Assembly: GCA_021780625.1 (NCBI GenBank)
Contig: JAJXYI010000651.1
Location: 1-6,263 of the forward strand
From: a bacterium
Lineage (GTDB): Bacteria; Verrucomicrobiota; Verrucomicrobiae; Opitutales; Opitutaceae
Reading direction: 5' to 3'
DNA: 6,263 bases
Positions 1 through 5,071 of the stretch are shown in pieces. The stretch's first letter is position 1. Each line of letters opens with the position of its first letter. Below the pieces are notes generated by a model. It saw only the letters and a program-made list of their open reading frames with translations, did not search any database and was not told where the DNA came from. The position numbers and the translations under genes are program-made.

Positions 1-17
1 ACGGGCCTAAATCAAAA

Positions 18-94
18 TGGCGGGATGGACGGGACTCGAACCCGCGACCTTCTGCGTGACAGGCAGACGCTCTAACCAGCTGAGCTACCACCCC
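18..94 (-). tRNA. tRNA-Asp (anticodon GTC)
   Basis: Read on the minus strand this is a complete 77-nt cloverleaf. The acceptor GGGGTGG pairs with CCATCCC (one G-T wobble). The D arm is GCTC/GAGC. The anticodon stem TCTGC/GCAGA encloses the loop CTGTCAC, which gives anticodon GTC. The T arm GCGGG/CCCGT carries the loop TTCGAGT. The discriminator base is G, as expected for aspartate tRNAs, and the terminal CCA is encoded (18-20). It decodes GAC/GAU codons. It stands alone here, transcribed away from the cobalamin operon. Identity is secure from the anticodon and discriminator. Confidence 0.97.
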
Positions 95-115
95 GTGGTA
101 GAAAGGAGCGGCGAA

Positions 116-142
116 CGAATAAGCCGAAGGCAGGGGTGTCAA
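116..142 (-). promoter_or_regulatory. probable promoter of the tRNA-Asp gene
   Basis: The minus strand has a perfect -35 hexamer TTGACA (137-142). Fifteen bases later comes a weak -10 candidate TATTCG (116-121), about 21 bases before the mature tRNA 5' end. The stretch after the -10 is GC-rich (CGCCGCTCC), resembling the discriminator of stringently controlled stable-RNA promoters. The -35 is clear. The -10 and start point are inferred. Confidence 0.5.
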
Positions 143-346
143 GCGCCGTTTTCGCTGCAATTTTCATTTCCGGTTGTGAATTCTCCATCGAGGCCATCGA
201 TCAAGTCTTAGTCCCTCACCTTCCGCTTATTATCCAACTCTCTTCCCCACAACACCAACCCCTGCTCCCGCCTCTCCTGTCGCCGGGAGCAAAACGCTCA
301 TCGGCGCCCCACCTCCTCCAACCCAAGGCACAGCCAGCAGCCCTCC
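143..346. other. non-coding spacer, no recognised feature
   Basis: I find no convincing gene on either strand here. The only structure is an 8-bp inverted repeat (TGCTCCCG at 263-270 and CGGGAGCA at 284-291, 13-base loop). It is followed by A-rich rather than T-rich sequence on the plus strand and has no T-run downstream on the minus strand, so it does not look like an intrinsic terminator. Confidence 0.5.
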
Positions 347-383
347 AACGAAAAGCCCCGGTCCTGTGTCCAAGGCCGGGGCT
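347..383 (-). terminator. intrinsic (Rho-independent) terminator, minus strand
   Basis: On the minus strand AGCCCCGG (376-383) pairs perfectly with CCGGGGCT (354-361). Two further pairs (one of them G-T) are possible inside, leaving a loop of about 10 bases. The hairpin is followed at once by TTTTCGTT. A strong GC stem plus a U-tract is the classic terminator form. It implies a minus-strand transcript arriving from the right, from the region where broken coding traces are seen (407-600). Confidence 0.7.
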
Positions 384-406
384 GAGCTCCGAGTCGGTCT
401 TACGGT

Positions 407-600
407 CTAGTGGCCGATGAAGACCGCTTCACCGCCGGAGGCGCGGATGATGACTTCGTCTTCAGGCATATGAGTTCTTGGTTTGCAGTTCGCGCACGCG
501 AGTGATTCGCGCGCCTTCCCTGAGACCCCGATTCGACGCCCCAAGGAATCCCCTTCGCGCCGATTTTCAGCACGCTGATGCTCTGCAGTAGGTTTTCATC
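407..600 (-). pseudogene. broken coding remnant or tiny ORF, function unknown
   Basis: I do not recognise this gene. Three adjacent minus-strand segments look protein-coding, each in a different frame. Segment one (about 600-553) reads ENLLQSISVLKIGAKG. Segment two (551-462) reads FLGASNRGLREGARITR and then VRELQTKNSYA before a TGA. Segment three (469-407) reads MPEDEVIIRASGGEAVFIGH and stops at TAG. Segment three ends most of its codons in C, like the operon genes. Frame changes would fall in a GGGG run (550-553) and at TCATATG (467-473). The terminator at 347-383 lies 23 bases past the last stop, as expected for a gene end. Alternatives are a genuine 20-residue small protein at 407-469 with no good ribosome-binding site, or chance. 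The upstream limit is unknown, although an open frame extends to 705. Confidence 0.35.
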
Positions 601-698
601 CGCCAACAGCCCCCGCTCCGACTGAAACCCCACCCCGCACGGTCGGATCTTGCCAGGCTCCCCTCGTGCGCCGCCACGCCCGAACACTCTCAGTAACC

Positions 699-727
699 TT
701 GACACGATCCCGCCACATCGTGCTCAT
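699..727 (+). promoter_or_regulatory. probable promoter of the cobalamin operon
   Basis: A perfect -35 hexamer TTGACA (699-704) is followed, after 17 bases, by GCTCAT (722-727), a poor -10 matching TATAAT at three of six positions. Transcription would start near 734, just before the riboswitch. The position and spacing fit the main promoter of the six-gene operon. The -10 assignment is tentative. Confidence 0.45.
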
Positions 728-739
728 GGCCCACCACAA

Positions 740-1014
740 GTCAGTACGTCACTCTCGTTCTTTCGAAACACCCTCGGCAGCCTCAGGGAAGGCCGTGCAA
801 TTCGGCCACAGTTGCGCTGCGGTAACGCATCAGCCCAAACCTCAAACGCCCCGCCCCGCGCGGTGCGACAAAGCCAGTCCCGCTACAGCGGGATGAAGGC
901 TCGAGGAGAGGCCGCCCGCCCGGATCTCCGATGAAGAGTCCGCACGGGCACCATATGCGAAGTCCGAATACCTGCCTGCCACAACTCACGCGTCCGGCGC
1001 GATTGCGCGCGCCG
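740..1014 (+). promoter_or_regulatory. cobalamin (B12) riboswitch with kissing-loop hairpin
   Basis: This leader RNA element senses a cobalamin and represses the downstream cob genes. Conserved blocks appear in the right order. First is GGGAA (786-790). Then comes a hairpin GGCCG/CGGCC (791-795/803-807) with loop TGCAATT, and a GCTGCGGTAACGC block (816-828) matching the usual CCGCnACTGTAA region. Next is the arm AGCC...GGCT (872-875/898-901) with inner stem TCCCGC/GCGGGA. Last is a B12 box (960-976) matching rAGYCMGgAgaCCKGCc at 15 of 17 positions by my count. Beyond it CGGCGCG/CGCGCCG (995-1001/1008-1014) forms a hairpin with loop ATTGCG. Its ATTGC is exactly complementary to GCAAT (797-801), the expected L5-L13 contact. 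I could not draw a convincing P1 stem, so the 5' edge is approximate. Confidence 0.9.
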
Positions 1015-1298
1015 TCATCGCGAAAACTTCAACGCAAAATTGAAGCGTGAGAGTGGTCACTTCGGTCCGCTCGTCCCCAGTCCGCGCCCTCCAGGCCGCC
1101 TGCCGCGACACCCAGGCCGGTTTCTGCTCTTGCCAGAAACCGAATGCCCAAGACCGATTTCCATAGCGCTCCGCCGTCGCGCGGACGCATCTCCAGCAGC
1201 GTATTTGACGATGCGCATGCACGACACCCAGGCCCGGCCGCCCACCGCCGGGCACGCCGCGAACGCCAGTGTCGTTCCCCCTTCAATCCGCTCCATCC
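1015..1298 (+). other. long leader between riboswitch and cobU
   Basis: These 284 bases separate the riboswitch hairpin from the first cob start codon. They contain a 6-bp hairpin CTTCAA/TTGAAG (1027-1032/1040-1045) and a perfect 9-bp hairpin CGGTTTCTG/CAGAAACCG (1118-1126/1134-1142, 7-base loop). Neither is followed by a T-run. The stretch 1060-1115 is C-rich and poor in structure, the composition favoured by Rho. A 39-codon plus-strand ORF starting GTG (1047-1166, beginning MRVVTSVRSSPVRAL) shows C-ending codons but has no convincing ribosome-binding site. It could be a leader peptide or chance. A minus-strand frame also stays open through 986-1255, with no supporting signal. Confidence 0.4.
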
Positions 1299-1817
1299 AT
1301 GAGCCGACTGATCTATCTCACCGGCCCCGTGCGCAGCGGAAAAAGCCGCAGAGCTGTCGACCTCGCCCGCGCCTGGGGCGACGCCGTCGTCTTCGTCGCC
1401 ACCTACCGCACGCCGATCCTCGTCGATGGCGAAATGGACGAACGTGTGCGCCGTCACCGCGCAGAACGTCCCGCCTGGCGCACGCTCGAAGCTCCCGACG
1501 ACATCGCCGCCGAACTCGCCCGTCTCACGCCTCCTCCCTCCGGCGTCGTCATCGACTGCCTCACTCTGTGGTCCAGCGACCGCTTTCACCGTCCCGACGA
1601 GGAGATCCTCGACACCTGGGACGCCCAACTCGCCTTTCTGCGTTCCGCTCCCTGGCCCGTCGTGATCGTGAGCAACGAGATCGGTTGGTCTCCCGTGCCC
1701 CCCGACGCCGCCCTTCGCCGCTACCGGGATCTCATCGGCACCCTTGGTCAACACACCGCCGCCGCCGCGCACGAAGCCTGGCTGATGGTCGCCGGCTGCC
1801 CCCTCCGCCTGAAGTGA
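1299..1817 (+). CDS. cobU: adenosylcobinamide kinase / guanylyltransferase CobU
   Basis: This cytosolic bifunctional enzyme phosphorylates adenosylcobinamide and then transfers GMP from GTP to give adenosylcobinamide-GDP, the activated half that CobS uses. The 172-residue product has the usual family length. A P-loop GPVRSGKS lies at residues 9-16. The stretch around residues 51-58 (RRHRAERP) places His53 where the guanylylated histidine (His46 in Salmonella) sits. The C-terminal VSNEIGW (124-130), HEAWLMVAG (158-166) and final LRLK are also family-typical. I chose the ATG at 1299 because it puts MSRLIYLTG directly before the P-loop. A GTG at 1269 would add ten unconserved residues. Neither start has a visible Shine-Dalgarno site. 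It is the first gene of the operon, and cobT starts 7 bases after its stop. Confidence 0.95.
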   Translation: MSRLIYLTGPVRSGKSRRAVDLARAWGDAVVFVATYRTPILVDGEMDERVRRHRAERPAWRTLEAPDDIAAELARLTPPPSGVVIDCLTLWSSDRFHRPDEEILDTWDAQLAFLRSAPWPVVIVSNEIGWSPVPPDAALRRYRDLIGTLGQHTAAAAHEAWLMVAGCPLRLK

Positions 1818-1824
1818 TTTTCCC

Positions 1825-2877
1825 ATGACACCCTCCCCCTGGTCCGTTCCCACTATTCCGCCGCTCGCCCACGAGCTGACGCCCGCGCTCCGCGCCCGCA
1901 TCGACAACAAGACAAAACCGCCGGCATCGCTCGGGCGCCTCGAGGAAATCGCCCTCCGCCTCGGCCTCATGCAGGGCACGCCCTCTCCGAAACTCACCCA
2001 GGCGACCGTGCTCGTATTCGCCGGCGACCATGGTTTCGCCCGCGAGGGCGTGAGCCCATTCCCTCCCGAGGTCACCCCGCAGATGGTGCTCAACTTCCTC
2101 GCCGGCGGCGCCTGCATCAATGTCCTCGCCCGCATGAGCGGCCTGCCCATCAAAGTCATCGACGCCGGCGTCGCCAGCGACCTGCCCGACCACCCCGATC
2201 TGCTAAAACTCAAGGTCCGCGCCGGTACGCGTAACGCCCTCCACGAGGACGCGCTCACCGCCGATGAGGTGCTGCTGTGTCTCGCACGCGGTGCCGCCCT
2301 CGTGCGCGATCTCGCCCGGTCAGGCGTCAACGCGATCCTCCCAGGCGAGATGGGCATCGGCAACTCCTCCGCCGCAGCCCTGCTCACCAGCGCGCTGCTG
2401 GACCTTCCCCTCTCCGAGTGCGTGGGCGTAGGCGCAGGTCACGACCATGCCGGCGTCGCCCGCAAGCTCGAGATCCTCTCGCGCGTCCAGCGTCGCCGGC
2501 CCGATGCGACCACTCCTCTCGATGCGCTCGTCGCCTTCGGCGGCTGCGAAATCGCCATGATGGCCGGCGCCATGCTCGAAGCCGCCTCCCTGCGCATGCT
2601 CGTGATGGTCGATGGCATCATCGCCACCTCCGCCTTCACTGTCGCCGCCAAACTCAACCCCGCCGTGCTCGATTATGCGTTGTTCGCCCACACTTCCGGC
2701 GACGGTCCGCATAAGCTCGCAATCAAGGCCCTCGGCGGACGCCCGCTGCTCGATCTCGATATGCGCTTGGGCGAGGGCACCGGCGCAGCCATGGCCTGGC
2801 CGATCGTCCGCGCCTCGCTCGCCTTTCTCGACGAGATGGCGACCTTCGAGTCCGCCGCCGTGAGCAATCGCAACTAG
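1825..2877 (+). CDS. cobT: nicotinate-nucleotide--dimethylbenzimidazole phosphoribosyltransferase CobT
   Basis: CobT transfers phosphoribose from nicotinate mononucleotide to the lower-ligand base (normally 5,6-dimethylbenzimidazole), giving alpha-ribazole phosphate. The protein is 350 residues, as is usual. Motifs in order are KPPASLGRLE (31-40), FAGDHGFAREGVSPFPPEVT (65-84), GEMGIGNSSAAAL (174-186), GVGAGHDHAGVARK (201-214), FGGCEIAMMAGAM (238-250) and DGIIATSAF (263-271). Near the C-terminus GEGTGAAMAWPI (316-327) contains Glu317, which aligns with the catalytic glutamate of Salmonella CobT and even carries the same number. The family accepts several bases, so the sequence alone does not say which one is attached. 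No bluB-like gene is in the window to supply DMB. The start follows cobU by 7 bases with only a weak GAAG upstream, which suggests translational coupling. Confidence 0.97.
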   Translation: MTPSPWSVPTIPPLAHELTPALRARIDNKTKPPASLGRLEEIALRLGLMQGTPSPKLTQATVLVFAGDHGFAREGVSPFPPEVTPQMVLNFLAGGACINVLARMSGLPIKVIDAGVASDLPDHPDLLKLKVRAGTRNALHEDALTADEVLLCLARGAALVRDLARSGVNAILPGEMGIGNSSAAALLTSALLDLPLSECVGVGAGHDHAGVARKLEILSRVQRRRPDATTPLDALVAFGGCEIAMMAGAMLEAASLRMLVMVDGIIATSAFTVAAKLNPAVLDYALFAHTSGDGPHKLAIKALGGRPLLDLDMRLGEGTGAAMAWPIVRASLAFLDEMATFESAAVSNRN

Positions 2878-2880
2878 CCG

Positions 2881-3642
2881 ATGGACGCCGTCTCCCAGGA
2901 AGGTCGCGCACTCCGGACCGCCGTGCTGTTTTTCACCCGGATCCCGTTGCCCCTATGCGGCGAGATTTCGTCCGATGACCTCCGCCGCTCCGCCACCTAT
3001 TTTCCCGCCATAGGCTGGCTGGTCGGCGGCGTGGGCGCGGGGGTCCTGTGGTCCGCTTCCCGAGTGCTGCCCCTCTCGGTCGCAGCAGGGCTGTGCCTGA
3101 CCACCACCGCTCTGCTCACAGGCGCGATGCACGAGGACGCGCTGGCCGATGTCTGCGACGGCTTCGGCGGCGGCGCCACGCGAGAGCGCACGCTGGAAAT
3201 CATGAAAGATTCCCACGTGGGCGCCTTCGGCGTGGTGGGCCTTATCCTCACCCTCGGCCTGCGCTGGCAGGCCCTCAGCACGCTCCCCATCACCCTCCTG
3301 CCCGCCATCATCCTCGCCGCCCATACCGTCAGCCGTACGGCGTCCGTCTCCCTGATGACCACGCTCGACTACGTGCGCGAGGGCCCAAGCAAGGCCCGAG
3401 CCCTGTCGTCGCGGCTGTCGCTGCCACGGACCGCGATCACCCTGGTCACCGGGCTCGCGCCGCTGCTATTGCTCCCGCTGCGTCTCTGGTGGGCGCTGGT
3501 CCCCGTGCTGTTCGTGCGCCTCGCCGGCGCCGCGAGGTTCAAGCGCCGCATCGGCGGCTACACGGGCGACTGCCTGGGCGCGCTGCAGCAGGTCGCGGAA
3601 ATCGCCTTTCTCCTCGGTGTGGAGGTCCTGTTATGCCGGTGA
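2881..3642 (+). CDS. cobS: adenosylcobinamide-GDP ribazoletransferase (cobalamin synthase) CobS
   Basis: CobS is an integral inner-membrane enzyme that joins adenosylcobinamide-GDP to alpha-ribazole or its phosphate and releases GMP. The protein is 253 residues, normal for the family. It shows FFTRIPLP at 17-24 and the metal-binding signature GAMHEDALADVCDGFGGG at 81-98, continuing to MKDSHVGAFG (108-117). GGYTGDCLGALQQVAEI lies at 225-241. Hydrophobic stretches near 43-80, 115-160 and 186-215 are membrane segments. It starts 3 bases after the cobT stop with no Shine-Dalgarno site, so it is likely translated by coupling. Its last 10 bases overlap the start of cobC. Confidence 0.96.
   Translation: MDAVSQEGRALRTAVLFFTRIPLPLCGEISSDDLRRSATYFPAIGWLVGGVGAGVLWSASRVLPLSVAAGLCLTTTALLTGAMHEDALADVCDGFGGGATRERTLEIMKDSHVGAFGVVGLILTLGLRWQALSTLPITLLPAIILAAHTVSRTASVSLMTTLDYVREGPSKARALSSRLSLPRTAITLVTGLAPLLLLPLRLWWALVPVLFVRLAGAARFKRRIGGYTGDCLGALQQVAEIAFLLGVEVLLCR
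3621..3625 (+). promoter_or_regulatory. ribosome-binding site of cobC
   Basis: GGAGG lies within the end of cobS, seven bases before the ATG at 3633. It decides the cobC start, because the same frame stays open far upstream (to about 3048) inside cobS. The ATG also sits directly before the catalytic RHT motif. Confidence 0.8.
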
Positions 3643-4166
3643 TTCTCGTGCGCCACACCGCTGTGGCCGTCGAGCCCGGCGTGTGTTACGGTGCATCCGA
3701 GGTGCCGCTGGCCGACGATTTTCCCGCCGCCGCCGAGCGCGTGCGCCGACTCCTGCTGCCGCCCCCACGCGCGCGGATCATTTCAAGCCCCTCCCAGCGC
3801 TGCCTGCGCCTGGCCCGCGTGCTCGCGAACGGCGCGGACCTCACTCCCGATCCGCGCCTGCTCGAGCTCACATTTGGCGCTTGGGAAGGACGGCACTGGG
3901 ACGACCTGCCCCGTGCCGAAGTCGACGCCTGGAGCGCGGATTTCGTGAACCGCGCCCCGCCCGGCGGGGAATCCTTTTCCCAGCTCGCCGCCCGCGCCGA
4001 GGACTGCATCACGGACCTGATCAGCCACCACTCCGGCGAATCGCTCGTGCTGGTGACCCACGCGGGCGTGATCCGCGCCCTGCTCGCCTCGCGCAGCGAA
4101 TTGCCCCTGCGCGACGCCTTTTCGATCTCCGTGGAATTTGGCGGCATCTACCCGCTCGTGCCATGA
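3633..4166 (+). CDS. cobC: alpha-ribazole phosphatase, histidine phosphatase family (CobC)
   Basis: By family and context this 177-residue protein removes the 5' phosphate from adenosylcobalamin 5'-phosphate (or alpha-ribazole phosphate), the last step of the pathway. The histidine-phosphatase active site is visible. LVRHT (5-9) carries the phosphorylated His8, with CobC-type RHT instead of the commoner RHG. The CYGASEVPL stretch (18-26) is typical of CobC. SSPSQRC (51-57) holds the second arginine, LELTFGAWEG (77-86) the acidic residue, and VTHAGVIRAL (141-150) the second catalytic His143. It starts inside cobS by 10 bases with a good GGAGG and ends in an ATGA overlap with cbiB. Histidine phosphatases are broad, so the exact substrate rests on the operon position and the CobC-like N-terminus. 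Confidence 0.92.
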   Translation: MPVILVRHTAVAVEPGVCYGASEVPLADDFPAAAERVRRLLLPPPRARIISSPSQRCLRLARVLANGADLTPDPRLLELTFGAWEGRHWDDLPRAEVDAWSADFVNRAPPGGESFSQLAARAEDCITDLISHHSGESLVLVTHAGVIRALLASRSELPLRDAFSISVEFGGIYPLVP

Positions 4167-5071
4167 GCGTCCTGCTGGCGCTGCTCGTCGACGCGCTATT
4201 TGGCGAACCTCCCAACCGCCTGCATCCGGTCGCCTGGATCGGACGCGCGCTCGGCTGGGCAGGGCGACGCCTGCCTTCGCTCTCCCCCGCACCCGCGTTC
4301 GCCGCGGGCGCCACCCTGTGGCTGCTGGGCGCCGTCGTGTTCGTCGCTCCCTTCGCCGTAGCCGCGCAGGCACTGCATGCCGCCCCCGCGTGGCTCGCGA
4401 TCGCCGCCACCGGGCTCCTCCTCAAACCCCTGGTTGCGCTGCGCGGGTTAGTGGGCGAAGTACAGGCCGTCGAGAACGCGCTCGCCGTGGAACTCGACGT
4501 CGGCCGCCGCAGGCTTTCGCGTATCGTCAGCCGCGATACCGCGCGCCTCACCGCCGGGGAGGTCCGCGAATCCGCCCTCGAGTCGCTCTCAGAGAACCTC
4601 TCCGACTCCGTGGTGGCACCGCTCTTATGGTTCGCCGTCCTCGGACTTCCCGGCGCCGCGCTCTACCGCTTCGCCAACACCGCCGACGCCATGTGGGGCT
4701 ACCGCGGCCCCTGGGAATGGGCCGGAAAGTGGGCAGCCCGCACCGACGACCTGCTCAACTTGATCCCCGCCCGCCTCACGGCTCTGTTGCTCCTCGCCCT
4801 CACGCCCCGTCGCATCGGCGCGCTCCGCCGGCTGCATCGCGAGGCGGCACGCACGCCTTCGCCCAACTCCGGCTGGCCCATGGCCGCGCTCGCCCTCTCG
4901 CACGACATCCGCCTCGGAAAACCCGGCGTCTACGTGCTCAACCCGGACGGCGCGCCGCCGTCCGGGGCCGTCACCACAGATTGCCTCCGCCATGTCCAGC
5001 GCACCGCTTGGACCGCGGGACTCCTGCTCGCCGCTACGGCGGCCCTGATCGCGAGGTGCGGCCATGGATGA
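4163..5071 (+). CDS. cbiB: adenosylcobinamide-phosphate synthase CbiB
   Basis: CbiB is a membrane enzyme that attaches aminopropanol phosphate to adenosylcobyric acid to form adenosylcobinamide phosphate. It is called CobD in the aerobic-pathway naming, not to be confused with the decarboxylase that follows here. The protein is 302 residues, as expected. DALFGEPPNRLHPVAWIG (10-27) is the N-terminal signature. The central block has RDTARLT (124-130), ESLSENLSDSVVAPLLW (140-156), YRFANTADAMWGYR (168-181) and WEWAGKWAARTDDLLNLIPAR (positions 184-204). SPNSGWPMAALA (233-244) and LGKPGVYVLN (251-260) follow. Hydrophobic segments near 48-90, 150-167, 203-214 and 282-297 fit membrane insertion. It starts in an ATGA overlap with cobC and overlaps cobD by 8 bases. 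Confidence 0.96.
   Translation: MSVLLALLVDALFGEPPNRLHPVAWIGRALGWAGRRLPSLSPAPAFAAGATLWLLGAVVFVAPFAVAAQALHAAPAWLAIAATGLLLKPLVALRGLVGEVQAVENALAVELDVGRRRLSRIVSRDTARLTAGEVRESALESLSENLSDSVVAPLLWFAVLGLPGAALYRFANTADAMWGYRGPWEWAGKWAARTDDLLNLIPARLTALLLLALTPRRIGALRRLHREAARTPSPNSGWPMAALALSHDIRLGKPGVYVLNPDGAPPSGAVTTDCLRHVQRTAWTAGLLLAATAALIARCGHG
5053..5057 (+). promoter_or_regulatory. ribosome-binding site of cobD
   Basis: GAGGT inside the end of cbiB lies six bases before the ATG at 5064. It supports that start and independent ribosome loading on the last gene. Confidence 0.65.

Noticed and set aside
17..211. Plus-strand ORF across the tRNA (contains LEPATFCVTGRRSNQLSYHP)
   Set aside because: This peptide is the usual artefact of translating the antisense strand of a tRNA gene. 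It has no other support.
263..291. 8-bp inverted repeat considered as a terminator
   Set aside because: There is no T-run after it on either strand, and no gene ends next to it.
783..989. Minus-strand 68-residue ORF
   Set aside because: It lies wholly antisense to the cobalamin riboswitch. The composition explains the open frame.
1269..1298. Upstream GTG start for cobU adding ten residues
   Set aside because: It has no ribosome-binding site. CobU proteins begin a few residues before the P-loop, which fits the ATG at 1299.
1029..2387. Minus-strand 452-residue ORF antisense to the leader, cobU and cobT
   Set aside because: Long antisense frames are common in GC-rich genes with C-ending codons. 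The protein is low in complexity and resembles nothing known, while the plus strand has clear cobU and cobT motifs.
3048..3632. Open frame extending cobC upstream through cobS
   Set aside because: The upstream part is rich in Arg and Pro and out of frame with cobS. A GGAGG site and the N-terminal RHT motif fix the cobC start at 3633.
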